From: Lysobacterales bacterium 63-13
Lineage (GTDB): Bacteria; Pseudomonadota; Gammaproteobacteria; Xanthomonadales; Rhodanobacteraceae
DNA: 64,000 nt
Reading direction: 5' to 3'
NCBI GenBank assembly: GCA_001899855.1
Contig: MKWR01000004.1
Span: forward strand, 124,001 to 188,000
The position numbers and the translations under genes are program-made. Numbering within the stretch: the stretch's first letter is position 1; each line of letters opens with the position of its first letter. The notes beneath the pieces were generated by a model. It had not been told where the DNA came from. It ran no database searches and saw only the letters and a list, made by a program, of their open reading frames with translations. Below are positions 26,648 through 35,813 of the stretch, piece after piece.

Positions 26648-28528
26648 ATGCTGCATAGATTCGGATTGTTCGCGCTGGTCCTGATGTTCTGCGCGACGCA
26701 TGCCGCCGCCACGGAGGCGGACGCGGTATTTGCCCGCTACAAGGAGGCCAGCGGTGCTGCCCACTGGGATGCAATCAACAGCCAGAAGTCCACCGGGACA
26801 TTGGCGGTTGGCGGACTGGCTGGTGATTTCGAGGCAATCACGGATACCCGCAGCGGCCGCTCATCGAGTCACTACAAGCTTGGTTCGGTCGAAGGCGCGC
26901 AGGGTTTCGATGGCAGCGTCGGCTGGTCACGCGATCCCGGGGGTGAGGTGACGCAGCTGGATGCGCCCGAGGCCAAGCGCAGCGCGGCAACCCAGGCCTG
27001 GCTTGATGCGCGCGGTTACTGGTATCCGGCGCGCTTGCCGGCGCAAATCGGCAAGCCGGAATCCCGCGAGCGTGACGGGCGCAGCTACGAAGTCATCGTC
27101 GCCACACCGCGCGGTGGCGATCCGCTGACCCTCTGGTTCGATGCGCAATCCCACCTGCTCACGCTGGTCGAGCAGAAACAAGGCCAGGATCTGGCCACGA
27201 CGCGCTTCGATGACTGGCGCGAAGTGGATGGCCTGCGCCTGCCATTTCATTTCACCATCGATCTCTCCGACAGCAGTGGACATGTCGATCCACGCAATCG
27301 CACCGAAGCTCGAATCACCCGGTACGTTGCCAACGCCGTGATCAGCGACGCCGATTTCGCCAAGCCAGCAATGGCTGCCACCGCGCGCATCGACAATGCC
27401 GCGGGCATCACCCGCGTTCCGTTCAAGCTCGTCAACAACCATATCTATGCCGATGGATCGATCAATGGCATGCCCGCGCGCTTCCTCGTCGACACCGGCG
27501 GTGCCAACGTGCTGACGCCGGCGTCAGCGAAGAAATTCGCCCTGCAGGGCGAGGGCAAGATGGCCGGTCGTGGCGTTGGCGACGAGATCGTCGATGTCGC
27601 GTTGGCGCACGCCAGGGAAGTTCGTCTGGGCGACGCAATGCTGGCGAATCCGGTGTTCTACATCATGGACCTGGGCGATATTCCGAAGGTTGAAGGATTC
27701 GCCTCGGACGGGCTCGTGGGTTACGAGATGTTTCGCCGCTTCGGCATCACCATCGACTACGCAAACAGCGAGCTGATACTGGCCGAGCCGGCGAAATTCA
27801 CCGTGCCAGCCGGGTCGAAATCGATTCCGTTCGAACTGGCGAGCCGCATTCCGATCATCGCCGGCGAGTTGGATGGCGTGCCCGTGCGCATCAGTGTCGA
27901 CACCGGATCGCGTGTATCCCTGACCCTGCACTCGCCATTCGTGCGCGAGCAGGTGCTTGTCGAGAAGTACCATGCAGCGCCGGATGCCGTGACGGGTTGG
28001 GGCGTGGGTGGTCCCGCGCGTGGACGACCGGTGCGTCTTGGCACGCTCAAGCTCGGCGACATCGAGATCCATGACATCGCAGGCGATCTCTTCACTGGTG
28101 AAAAGGGCGCATTCGCCGATCCGGATGTTTCGGGCAACCTGGGTGGCGGCGTGCTCAAGCGCTTCACCGTGGCCTTTGATTACTCGGCCAAGCGCATGTA
28201 CCTCGCGCCAAACGCGGCATTCGCGAGGGCAGACGCGCATGATCGCAGCGGCCTCTGGCTGATGGGCGATGACGAGGCACTCAGGGTCGCCGATGTCGCC
28301 AGGGAAAGTGCCGCGGCGGCCGCGGGTCTGCACGTCGACGACCGCATCGTCACGATCAACAAGCAGCCGGTTGCCGCACGAACACTCGATGCATGGCGCA
28401 AGCTCCTCCGCGAAACGCCCGCCGCAACAAGGCTGCAGATTGGCTATCGGCGTGGAAGCATGGAGAAGTCAGCGACGCTCGTTCTCGCCGATCGCATCCC
28501 GTCCACCTTCATCAGCAGCAAACCATGA
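26648..28528 (+). CDS. Exported two-DTG aspartyl protease with PDZ domain
   Basis: Exported protein of 626 residues; signal peptide about 1-21. The N-terminal part (about 25-240) resembles a lipoprotein-carrier-like beta domain. Two retropepsin-like domains follow, each with a catalytic triad: FLVDTGGANVLTP near residue 281 and ISVDTGSRVSLTL near 417. A PDZ domain closes the protein (about 540-610). ATG 26648 follows GGAG closely; ATG 26636 is an in-frame alternative. Two active triads in one chain suggest an intramolecular pepsin-like dimer, which is inference. The ArsR-like regulator lies on the opposite strand. Confidence 0.8.
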   Translation: MLHRFGLFALVLMFCATHAAATEADAVFARYKEASGAAHWDAINSQKSTGTLAVGGLAGDFEAITDTRSGRSSSHYKLGSVEGAQGFDGSVGWSRDPGGEVTQLDAPEAKRSAATQAWLDARGYWYPARLPAQIGKPESRERDGRSYEVIVATPRGGDPLTLWFDAQSHLLTLVEQKQGQDLATTRFDDWREVDGLRLPFHFTIDLSDSSGHVDPRNRTEARITRYVANAVISDADFAKPAMAATARIDNAAGITRVPFKLVNNHIYADGSINGMPARFLVDTGGANVLTPASAKKFALQGEGKMAGRGVGDEIVDVALAHAREVRLGDAMLANPVFYIMDLGDIPKVEGFASDGLVGYEMFRRFGITIDYANSELILAEPAKFTVPAGSKSIPFELASRIPIIAGELDGVPVRISVDTGSRVSLTLHSPFVREQVLVEKYHAAPDAVTGWGVGGPARGRPVRLGTLKLGDIEIHDIAGDLFTGEKGAFADPDVSGNLGGGVLKRFTVAFDYSAKRMYLAPNAAFARADAHDRSGLWLMGDDEALRVADVARESAAAAAGLHVDDRIVTINKQPVAARTLDAWRKLLRETPAATRLQIGYRRGSMEKSATLVLADRIPSTFISSKP

Positions 28529-28586
28529 TGCGAAACGAAATCGCCGTGGCGGACTTGGCGGTCAAGGTTTCGTCGTGAAGAACGCC

Positions 28587-28611
28587 GATCCCCTGGCCCG
28601 ACCAGGGGATC
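28587..28611. terminator. Bidirectional terminator between protease and rlmI
   Basis: A perfect ten-base stem, GATCCCCTGG with CCAGGGGATC and a five-base loop, separates the protease stop (28528) from the convergent rlmI stop (28628). No T-run follows, so strength is uncertain. Confidence 0.5.
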
Positions 28612-28627
28612 GCGCCGCCGCATCCAC

Positions 28628-29812
28628 TCAATCCACGCGGCAGAACACGGCCTTCAGGTAACGGCTTTCCGGCACGTGGGCGAGCCAGGGATGATCGGCA
28701 CCGGCACCGGTCACCTTGAGGATCTGCGCGCTGCGCCCGGCGTAGAACGCTGCGCGGCGCAGCATGTCGAGGAACTGGTCTTCGCTGACCAGGCCGGTGC
28801 AGGAACAGGTCAGCAGGATGCCGCCGGGCTTGAGCGCGCCCATGGCCAGCTTGTTCATGTCGAGGTATTTCTTCAGCGCCGGGATCACCTGTTCGCGATC
28901 GCGCGTCATCTTTGCCGGATCGAGGATGACAACGTCGAACTTCTCGGCGCGGTTGTTCGGGAAATCGCGCAGCCAGTGGAAGATGTCGGCCTGCACGAAG
29001 CGGACCTTTGCCTTGTTCAGATAGGCATTTTTCTCGGCGATCTCGAGGATGCCTTCGTCGAGATCGACGCCGACCACTTCGCTGGCGCCACCAATCGTCT
29101 TCGCGGTGATGCCGAAGCCGCCCGAATTGCAGCACAGGTCGAGGACGCGCTTGCCGGCGCAAAACTCGGCGAGGGTCTTGCGATTGTCGCGCTGGTCGAC
29201 GAAGAAACCGGTCTTGTGCTTGCTGCCCGGTGCGGCGTGGAACTGCACGCCGTGTTCGTGGATGACGGTCGGTGCCGGCATTGGCGGCACCGCGCAGTCG
29301 AAACTTTCCTGTTTCTGCACATGCGATTCGGCGTAGGCGTAGATTGCCGCATCAGGGAAGTGTTCGAGCAGGCAACGGCGGATCACCTCGCGCTGCTTGT
29401 ACATGCCGGCGGCAAAGAACTCGATGACCAGGGTATTGGCAAAGCGGTCGACCACCAGCCCGGACAGGCCGTCGCCTTCGGAATGGATCAGGCGATAGGC
29501 GTCGGTGACCGCGTCCAGTTTCAGCAGATCACGACGCAGGCTGACGGCAGCGGCGATCTTGCGCTCGAAAAACGCCTCGTCGACTTGTTCCTCGACGTCG
29601 GCGGTCAGCACGCGCAAGGTGATCCGCGAGTGGCCGTTGTAGAAGCCGCGTCCGGCATAGTCGCCATTGCGGTCGACGATCTCGACGATGCTGCCGGGTT
29701 TCGGTTTTGGCTCGGGGCGTTCCACCATCTTCTGGTAGATCCAGGGATGGTTCGAGCGGCGTTCGATCTTCAGCTGGACGACGGGCAGCGGCCCCGGTGG
29801 ATGGTTGTTCAT
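28628..29812 (-). CDS. rlmI: 23S rRNA m5C1962 methyltransferase
   Basis: Cytosolic rRNA methyltransferase of 394 residues. An N-terminal PUA-like domain (about 10-80) is followed by a linker domain and a Rossmann SAM-binding domain with RVLDLCCNSGGFG and VDLDEGILEIA. The substrate-pocket motif reads LDPAKMTRDR in place of the more common LDPPxF, and the catalytic Cys is in TCSCTGLV. The length matches RlmI/RlmK-type enzymes, and the altered LDPAK motif is a visible difference. The gene is convergent with the protease and divergent from the REP/riboswitch region. Confidence 0.85.
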   Translation of the reverse strand: MNNHPPGPLPVVQLKIERRSNHPWIYQKMVERPEPKPKPGSIVEIVDRNGDYAGRGFYNGHSRITLRVLTADVEEQVDEAFFERKIAAAVSLRRDLLKLDAVTDAYRLIHSEGDGLSGLVVDRFANTLVIEFFAAGMYKQREVIRRCLLEHFPDAAIYAYAESHVQKQESFDCAVPPMPAPTVIHEHGVQFHAAPGSKHKTGFFVDQRDNRKTLAEFCAGKRVLDLCCNSGGFGITAKTIGGASEVVGVDLDEGILEIAEKNAYLNKAKVRFVQADIFHWLRDFPNNRAEKFDVVILDPAKMTRDREQVIPALKKYLDMNKLAMGALKPGGILLTCSCTGLVSEDQFLDMLRRAAFYAGRSAQILKVTGAGADHPWLAHVPESRYLKAVFCRVD

Positions 29813-29900
29813 GCGGGAATGATAAGCGATGGCGATGAAAGCGACGATTCCAGGACGCCTGCGGGTTCAATGCGCTTCCCCGCCGGCTGGCCTGGAGAAA

Positions 29901-29959
29901 GAGCGTCAGCGCGCAGCGCTGACCCACAAGCTCGCCCATTCCCCATTCCCCATTCCCGG
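29901..29959. repeat. Solo REP hairpin followed by a GGGAAT-type repeat
   Basis: At 29901-29930 the sequence GAGCGTCAGCGCGCAGCGCTGACCCACAAG-like core (stem GTCAGCGC/GCGCTGAC) matches the REP unit of the arrays at 42704-44236, outside those arrays. Immediately after it (29935-29959) is a run of CCCATT units, the reverse of GGGAAT. Two unrelated repeat families have therefore landed side by side upstream of rlmI. Confidence 0.72.
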
Positions 29960-30035
29960 CCGCAACCCCCGACACCATCTGTTACCCCGTCAACCATGAC
30001 TTTCAGCAGGCATTCCGCTAGAGTCGCCGGTGTAA

Positions 30036-30168
30036 ACGAAGGGGAGTAGCTCTCCCGTTGCCGCGATCGTCAGCACGGACCGCCCCGCCGGTCCCGGTCC
30101 GGCAGGCAAATTCCGCGAAACTGCGCTGTTTGCGAGCAAGACCTTCGCCGAACAACGGCGAAGCTGTG
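30036..30168 (+). promoter_or_regulatory. yybP-ykoY manganese riboswitch
   Basis: The conserved element is visible: GGGGAGTAGC at 30041-30050 (the AAAGGGGAGUAGC motif), a variable pairing region, then GAGCAAGACCTTCGCCG at 30134-30150 and the complementary CGGCGAAG at 30156-30163. This is the hallmark of the yybP-ykoY Mn2+ aptamer. It lies in the leader of a TerC/Alx-type gene that starts at 30235, a known target class. Mn2+ binding should raise expression of the exporter. An open frame across this region is not a real N-terminal extension. Confidence 0.9.
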
Positions 30169-30234
30169 CCCGGAATCCACCGTGGCCCGATTCGCGCAAC
30201 CCGGCGCGGGGCACTCGTTTGCGGAGTTCAGGCA

Positions 30235-31182
30235 ATGCACACCATCGCAACACCGGCGCTCTGGTTCGTTTTCGGACTGATTGTCGTCATCGCCCTGGTC
30301 ATCGATTTCGTCGTCCTGCGTGCCGGCGGCACGCACAAGGTCGCCTTCAAGGAAGCGGCCTTGTGGAGCGTGGCCTGGATTGCCCTGGCCATGCTGTTCA
30401 ACCTCGGCTTGTGGTACTGGCTGGGTGGACACGTCAGTGCCGAGGTCGCCAACGAGACCGCGCTGCAGTTTCTTGCCGGCTATCTCGTCGAAAAGGCGCT
30501 GGCGGTCGACAACATCTTCGTCTTCCTGCTCATCTTCTCGCGTTTCGGCGTCAGCGCGGAGTTGCAGAAGCACGCGCTGATGATCGGCATCCTCGGCGCG
30601 ATCGTGCTGCGCGCAATCCTCATCTTCGTGGGCGCGGCATTGATCCAGCGCTACCACTGGATTCTTTATTTCTTCGGCGCATTCCTCATCTACACCGGCA
30701 TCCAGATGGTGCGCGCGCCCAATGACGAAGGCGATTTCGAGTCCAATCCGCTGATGCGCTGGATGCGCGGCCACCTGCGCCTGACCAAGGAATACAGCGG
30801 GGCGAAGCTGAGCGTGGTCAAGGATAGAGTGCGCTGGTACACGCCGATGTTCATGGTCATCGTCCTGCTTGCGGTGACCGATGTGATCTTCGCCGTCGAC
30901 TCGATCCCGGCGATCTTCGCCATCACCGAGGACCCGTTCGTCGTGCTGACCTCGAACGTGTTTGCCGTGCTTGGCCTGCGCGCCTTGTTCTTCCTCATCG
31001 CCGGCATGGCCGATCGCTTCCACCTGCTCAATTACGGACTCGCCGGCGTGCTTGTCTTCATCGGCGTGAAGATGCTGATCGCCGATGTCTGGAAGGTGCC
31101 GATCGGCTTGTCACTGGGCATGGTGGCCTTGTTGATCGGTGCCTCGCTGGTGGCCAGCCGTCTCCTGCCGCGGACCGATTGA
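30235..31182 (+). CDS. TerC/Alx family membrane protein
   Basis: Integral membrane protein of 315 residues with about nine helices, matching the TerC family (Alx/YceF-type metal exporters). Charged intramembrane positions include DFVVLRAG, VDNIFVFLL and VTDVIFAVDSIPA, the Asp-containing motif that probably binds Mn2+. ATG 30235 has GGAG at 30222-30225 and starts at MHTIATPALW. The riboswitch in its leader indicates manganese control. It may also support membrane-protein metalation in the secretory compartment, which is known for TerC proteins. Confidence 0.88.
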   Translation: MHTIATPALWFVFGLIVVIALVIDFVVLRAGGTHKVAFKEAALWSVAWIALAMLFNLGLWYWLGGHVSAEVANETALQFLAGYLVEKALAVDNIFVFLLIFSRFGVSAELQKHALMIGILGAIVLRAILIFVGAALIQRYHWILYFFGAFLIYTGIQMVRAPNDEGDFESNPLMRWMRGHLRLTKEYSGAKLSVVKDRVRWYTPMFMVIVLLAVTDVIFAVDSIPAIFAITEDPFVVLTSNVFAVLGLRALFFLIAGMADRFHLLNYGLAGVLVFIGVKMLIADVWKVPIGLSLGMVALLIGASLVASRLLPRTD

Positions 31183-31184
31183 CG

Positions 31185-32390
31185 TCATTGCGGTGATTCG
31201 CGGGTGCCGAAGTCGAGTGCCGATTGCGAATGCATCGCCGAAACCGGGACGACGCGATTGCGGCCGTTGCGCTTGGCCTCGTACATGGCGTGGTCGGTCA
31301 TGCGCAGCAGGGTTTCAAGGTCGCTGATGGCCGGGCCCAGCATGCCGACGCCGATCGAGACGCGCAGCGGCACCTGCCAGCCGCTGACGGAAAAGTCGGA
31401 GTCAGCAAGCCGCTGGCGGATGCGCTCGGCAATCTCGATGGCGGCGCGTTCGTCGGAGTCGGGCAGGATGACGACGAACTCCTCGCCGCCAAGGCGGGCA
31501 AAGACGTCACTTTCGCGCAGCACCTCGCCAACCAGTTCGACAAAGCGACACAGGGCCAGGTCGCCCGCTTCGTGGCCAAACTGGTCGTTGATGCGCTTGA
31601 AATGGTCGATATCGATGATCAGCAGGGACAAGGCGCCGCCATGGCGCTTGCTCGCCGCGACCGCCTTGCTGGCCAGCTCGGTCATCGTGCGCCGGTTGTA
31701 CACCCCGGTCAGCGGATCCAGCGTGGCCAGTTGCGTCAGATGCTTGTTCAGGCGTTCGCCGCACATGAGCAGGAAACCCGACGTCGCGATCACCGGCAGC
31801 AGCGAGGCGTAGGTGAAGACGATACCCTGCATTGCCGTGGAGGCAGTCAGGCTGAGCATGCCGACGTCCGGAACCCTGAGGATCCGCGCCAGCATGATGA
31901 GGCCGCCGACCAGCAGCATGATGGCGACCAGGTGTTCCGGTCGCGTGATCACCTCGACCCGCTGGTAGATCGCCTTGATGCCCAGCCCGCACATCAGCGC
32001 CAGCAGCAGCGACATCAGGCAGATGCGCCCGTACAGGCTCGGCCAGACATAGGTGAGCAAGGTTTCGCCGATGAAGGTCATGGCGACGATCGCGATCATC
32101 AACGGCAATTTCGCCGGCTTGCGGTTGTACACGTACAGGGCGAGGACCAGGTGCACGAAGGAGATGCTCAGCAAGGTGTTGGCGACGATGATCGAGAGCC
32201 AGTCGGGAATTTGCCCGCGCAGCGAGAAGAGCGCGTAGGAAAACGGCTGGATGAGCAAACCGCGCACCCACAGGCGCATGGGATATTGCAGGAATCGCGG
32301 ATATCCGGTGATGGTGAAGGCGAGCGCAAGACCAATGATCATGGTCATGGTTGCGGTCAACTGCATCGCGGTGGGAATGTGGAAATCCAT
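31185..32390 (-). CDS. Membrane diguanylate cyclase
   Basis: Protein of 401 residues. Six or seven hydrophobic helices (about 1-215) form a membrane sensor, and a GGDEF domain covers about 228-395. The active site is GGEEF near residue 298, and an I-site RxxD (RESD) lies five residues before it, so product inhibition is likely. It should make cyclic-di-GMP. The Clp-like protein at 62762 is a candidate receptor. The gene ends three bases from the terC stop on the other strand. Confidence 0.88.
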   Translation of the reverse strand: MDFHIPTAMQLTATMTMIIGLALAFTITGYPRFLQYPMRLWVRGLLIQPFSYALFSLRGQIPDWLSIIVANTLLSISFVHLVLALYVYNRKPAKLPLMIAIVAMTFIGETLLTYVWPSLYGRICLMSLLLALMCGLGIKAIYQRVEVITRPEHLVAIMLLVGGLIMLARILRVPDVGMLSLTASTAMQGIVFTYASLLPVIATSGFLLMCGERLNKHLTQLATLDPLTGVYNRRTMTELASKAVAASKRHGGALSLLIIDIDHFKRINDQFGHEAGDLALCRFVELVGEVLRESDVFARLGGEEFVVILPDSDERAAIEIAERIRQRLADSDFSVSGWQVPLRVSIGVGMLGPAISDLETLLRMTDHAMYEAKRNGRNRVVPVSAMHSQSALDFGTRESPQ

Positions 32391-32743
32391 GGCGTTCAAC
32401 TGGTTGGATAAGCAACCCAAGCAACATCCGAGCCAAGCTTGCGGGAAACCTTCGGCCGGGCCGGCAGCAATCGGCTGCGAGGGCTTGGGGTGCGCAATCA
32501 AATGCAGGCTGCGAGGACGTGAAGCGCCCATCCAGCGCAGGCTGCGAGAGCCTGGAATGCCCATCGAAGCGCTGCACGCGAAACAATCCGCCGTTGCGCG
32601 ACACCCCCGATGGCCGGAGCCCCGCGCGCAAGTCGCCGGCATTGCCGAATGTCGGATCGCCATTCGGCAATGCCATCAATCGGCCCGATCCCATCCGCCG
32701 CCAGCGCCCTTGCACCCACGCGCCGCGACCCAACCTCGTGACG
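32391..32743. other. Divergent intergenic region with no gene
   Basis: This gap separates the divergent cyclase and rhomboid genes. Two short near-repeats, GCAGGCTGCGAGGACG and GCAGGCTGCGAGAGCC, lie about 32 bases apart near 32502-32552. I see no gene or clear promoter. Confidence 0.4.
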
Positions 32744-33538
32744 ATGGATATCGCACCCCCGACGCCGGATCCCGGCAGCGCCGCCGTCCAGTTCGACCGC
32801 GAGCGCATCAATTACGCCGTCTTCAGCGCCGCCGTCCTGCTCGTCGGCATCTGGCTGGTCTGGCTTGGCAGTTGGCTGCTGGGCTGGTCGATGGGCGACC
32901 TCGGCATCGAGCCCCGGCAATTGCGCGGACTCGTCGGCATCCTCAGTGCGCCGTTCGCACACGCCTCGTTCGAGCACCTGATGTCGAACACCTTGCCGCT
33001 GGCCCTGCTGGCGACCCTGACCCTGTATGCATATCCGCGCGCGGCGCAATGGGCGTTGCCGATGATCTGGCTGCTCTCGGGCCTGGGCGTCTGGTTGTTC
33101 GCGCGCGATTCCGTGCATGTGGGCATGAGCGGCGTCAACCACGGCTTGATGTTCTTCCTCTTCCTCACCGGCCTGTTCCGGCGTGATCGCCTGGGCGTGG
33201 CGATCGCCCTGGTCGTCTTCTTTTTCTACGGCGGCATGCTCCTGACCGTGCTGCCGCGCGAGGAAAACATCTCCTTCGAGTATCACCTGGCCGGTGCCGC
33301 CGCCGGCGCGCTGGCCGCCATTCTCCTGTTCCGTCTTGATCCCAAGCCGCCGCGCAAGCGCTACAGCTGGGAGGACGAGGACGACGCGCACGCAGCCGCC
33401 GATGACGAGCTGGACCTGCCGCGACCGGATGACGTGCCGGTGCTGTGGAAGCGCGATCCGGAGTCGGCGCAAGGCGCGCGCATCCTGCAATTTCCAACCC
33501 GCGTGGATGACAAGGGCGAGCGCCACACCCTGCACTGA
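32744..33538 (+). CDS. Rhomboid-family intramembrane serine protease
   Basis: Membrane protein of 264 residues. The rhomboid core has the TM2 motif HASFEHLMSN (His73, His78, Asn82), the catalytic Ser129 in GMSGVNHG (Gly in the usual GxSG) and His181 in EYHLAGAAAG of the last helix. A cytoplasmic charged C-terminal tail of about 65 residues follows (EDEDDAHAAADDELDL), longer than in many rhomboids. ATG 32744 is the first good start after the divergent cyclase. Its substrate is unknown; it may cleave membrane-anchored proteins such as signalling or quality-control factors. Confidence 0.82.
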   Translation: MDIAPPTPDPGSAAVQFDRERINYAVFSAAVLLVGIWLVWLGSWLLGWSMGDLGIEPRQLRGLVGILSAPFAHASFEHLMSNTLPLALLATLTLYAYPRAAQWALPMIWLLSGLGVWLFARDSVHVGMSGVNHGLMFFLFLTGLFRRDRLGVAIALVVFFFYGGMLLTVLPREENISFEYHLAGAAAGALAAILLFRLDPKPPRKRYSWEDEDDAHAAADDELDLPRPDDVPVLWKRDPESAQGARILQFPTRVDDKGERHTLH

Positions 33539-33544
33539 ACCGCC

Positions 33545-34018
33545 TCAGGCCAGCTTGATCGGCAATTCGCGCGTGTGCTTGACCGTGCGCAGGACAAAAC
33601 TCGAATTGACATCGCCGACGCCGCTTTCATTGAGCAGCTTGTCGAGCAGGAAGCGGGAAAAGTCATCGAGATCGCTGACCACGACCTGCAGCAGGTAATC
33701 CATCTCGCCGGTCAGCGCATGACAGGCGACCACTTCGTTCCAGCTCTGCACGCTGTGCACGAAATGCTGCACGGCGGCACTGCCGTGCTTTTCCAGTTGC
33801 ACGCGGACGAATGCCTGCAGGCCGAGGCCGAGGGCTTGCGGATCAACCAGGGCGGCATAGCCGGCAATGACGCCGTCTGCTTCCAGTTTCTGCACGCGGC
33901 GCAGGCAGGCCGAGGCGGAAAGATTGACTGCTTCGGCAATCTCGGCATTGGTCGCGCGCCCGTTTGCCTGCAGCAGGGCGAGGATGCGCAAGTCGGTGCG
34001 ATCGAGGCTGGAATTCAC
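33545..34018 (-). CDS. Lrp/AsnC family transcriptional regulator
   Basis: Protein of 157 residues. A winged helix-turn-helix (LDRTDLRILALLQANGRAT, then LSASACLRRVQKLEADGVI) covers about 5-60, and an RAM/AsnC ligand-binding domain with GEMDYLLQVVVSDLDDF covers about 70-145. The gene is divergent from the phenylalanine-hydroxylase gene, 137 bases apart, the classical arrangement for Lrp-type control of aromatic amino acid catabolism. Its ligand is probably Phe or Tyr, by inference from the neighbour. Confidence 0.88.
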   Translation of the reverse strand: MNSSLDRTDLRILALLQANGRATNAEIAEAVNLSASACLRRVQKLEADGVIAGYAALVDPQALGLGLQAFVRVQLEKHGSAAVQHFVHSVQSWNEVVACHALTGEMDYLLQVVVSDLDDFSRFLLDKLLNESGVGDVNSSFVLRTVKHTRELPIKLA

Positions 34019-34155
34019 GGATTCGCTCGTTTCATGTGCAGGAAGGTGGTTTGACGCAACAAATATGCGTCAATCAGCAAGGATCAGGCAAGTTTGCAAG
34101 CCTGTTGCGCACCGAACCCGCTAGCATCAAGGGTCGCATCCACCGGGTTGAACGC

Positions 34156-35046
34156 ATGTCTGCCGAGCCGCGCCGCGTCGAAAACCAGCTGACCGACAAG
34201 GGCTATGTGCCGGTCTACACCACCGCCATTGTCGAGCAGCCGTGGGACAGCTACACCGAACAGGATCACGCCACCTGGTCGACGTTGTTCACGCGCCAGC
34301 GTGAAATCCTCAAGGGCCGCGCCTGCGCCGAGTTCATCGACAACCAGGAGCGCTTCGGCATGTCCGCCGGGCAGATCCCGCGTTTCGAGGAAATCAACGC
34401 GCTGCTGGCGAAGACCACCGGCTGGCGATTGATCGGCGTCGAAGGCCTGCTGCCGGAACTCGATTTCTTCGAGCACCTGGCCAATCGGCGCTTCCCGGTG
34501 ACCTGGTGGATCCGTCGCCCGGAGCAGATCGACTACATCGCCGAACCGGACATGTTCCATGACCTGTTCGGGCACGTGCCACTGCTGCTCAATCCGGTGT
34601 TTGCCGACTACATGGCCGCCTACGGTCGTGGCGGCGTCAAGGCACACGGGGTCAGCGCCGAAGCCCTGGTCAACCTGACCCGGCTCTACTGGTACACGGT
34701 GGAGTTTGGCTTGATCCGGCAAAAGGGTGAACTGCGCATCTATGGCTCGGGCATCGTCTCCTCGAAGGGCGAATCCATCCATTGCCTCGAATCGGCTGCG
34801 CCAAACCGCATCGGCTTCGACATCAAGCGCATCATGCGCACGCGCTATCGCATCGATACCTTCCAGAAAACCTATTTCGTCATCGACAGCTTCGAGCAGT
34901 TGATGGAGGCGACGCGCCCGGATTTCGTGCCGATCTATGCCGAACTCGCCGCGCAACCGGCGTATCCGGCCGGTGCCGTGCTCGATACGGACACGCTGAT
35001 CCATCGCGGCAGCGGCGAAGGCTGGGCCACCGACGCCGACGCCTGA
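34156..35046 (+). CDS. phhA: Phenylalanine-4-hydroxylase
   Basis: Pterin-dependent iron monooxygenase of 296 residues that hydroxylates phenylalanine to tyrosine. Iron ligands are visible: His135 and His140 in HDLFGHVPLL, and Glu183 in YWYTVEFGL. The length matches bacterial single-domain PhhA. ATG 34156 starts the conserved region. It needs a tetrahydropterin; FolE at 25245 supplies the pathway entry. The divergent Lrp gene probably induces it on phenylalanine. Confidence 0.94.
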   Translation: MSAEPRRVENQLTDKGYVPVYTTAIVEQPWDSYTEQDHATWSTLFTRQREILKGRACAEFIDNQERFGMSAGQIPRFEEINALLAKTTGWRLIGVEGLLPELDFFEHLANRRFPVTWWIRRPEQIDYIAEPDMFHDLFGHVPLLLNPVFADYMAAYGRGGVKAHGVSAEALVNLTRLYWYTVEFGLIRQKGELRIYGSGIVSSKGESIHCLESAAPNRIGFDIKRIMRTRYRIDTFQKTYFVIDSFEQLMEATRPDFVPIYAELAAQPAYPAGAVLDTDTLIHRGSGEGWATDADA

Positions 35047-35118
35047 GCGCTTGACGGAACTGCTGCGGGCTGCCACAAGGGCGCATCGCCGCGTGCCGCG
35101 CGGGCAAGGATCCGTTTG

Positions 35119-35811
35119 ATGAAAGCCATGCTCCTGCTTTGTGCCCTTGGCGGCCTCATGGCGTGCAGCGCGCGTGCCGAGGTCAGCGAGGCAGCCGCCG
35201 ACCATTTCCTGATTGGATTCTCGGCGCGGGTCGAGGCACCGCCGGCCAAGGTCTATGTCGCCCTGGGCGAGGTTGCGCGCTGGTGGAGCGCCGAGCACAC
35301 CTGGTCGGGCACGGCGGCCAATCTCAGCCTCAAGGCCGAGGCGGGCGGCTGCTTTTGCGAGCGCTGGGCCGGTGGCAGTGCCGAACACGGTCGCGTCGTC
35401 ATGGCCCTGAAGAATGAACTGCTGCGCCTGGATGCCGCGCTCGGGCCGCTGCAGGAACGCGCCGTCACCGGCGTGCTGAGCTTCAGCCTGCAGCCGATGG
35501 ATGACGAAGCCACCCGCCTCGATGTCGATTACCGCGTCAATGCAGCGAGTGGCAGCGGCCTCGAGCAGATTGCGCCGGCGGTCGACAATGTGCTGGCCAT
35601 GCAGATCGATCGCTTGCTGCGTTACATCGACACTGGCAGCGCCGACGAAGCACCCGCAGCAGAGGCAGCAGGATCCGTGGAACCGCCCAGTCGCCGCGCC
35701 GCGCGCGCCGAACTGATCGAGGAATGGTCGCGCCAGGCCGCCGCCACGCGCGCAGCCAAGGGCAATGAAGAGACGCGTTCGGACAAGCCGGCGAAACCAC
35801 CGAAGCCTTGA
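35119..35811 (+). CDS. Exported SRPBCC-family protein
   Basis: Protein of 230 residues. The signal peptide MKAMLLLCALGGLMACSARA has a Cys near the cleavage site but no strict lipobox. An SRPBCC/START-like domain covers about 30-175 (SARVEAPPAKVYVALGEVAR, then VARWWSAEHTWSG), as in AHSA1-type proteins that bind hydrophobic ligands. The C-terminal part (about 180-230) is charged and disordered (RRAARAELIEEWSRQAA). ATG 35119 is preceded by AAGGA. The reason an SRPBCC domain should be exported is unknown. Confidence 0.72.
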   Translation: MKAMLLLCALGGLMACSARAEVSEAAADHFLIGFSARVEAPPAKVYVALGEVARWWSAEHTWSGTAANLSLKAEAGGCFCERWAGGSAEHGRVVMALKNELLRLDAALGPLQERAVTGVLSFSLQPMDDEATRLDVDYRVNAASGSGLEQIAPAVDNVLAMQIDRLLRYIDTGSADEAPAAEAAGSVEPPSRRAARAELIEEWSRQAAATRAAKGNEETRSDKPAKPPKP

Positions 35812-35813
35812 AC

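Noticed and set aside
30058-30234. N-terminal extension of the TerC gene
   Set aside because: The bases are the manganese riboswitch; membrane-protein similarity starts at 30235, which has its own ribosome-binding site.
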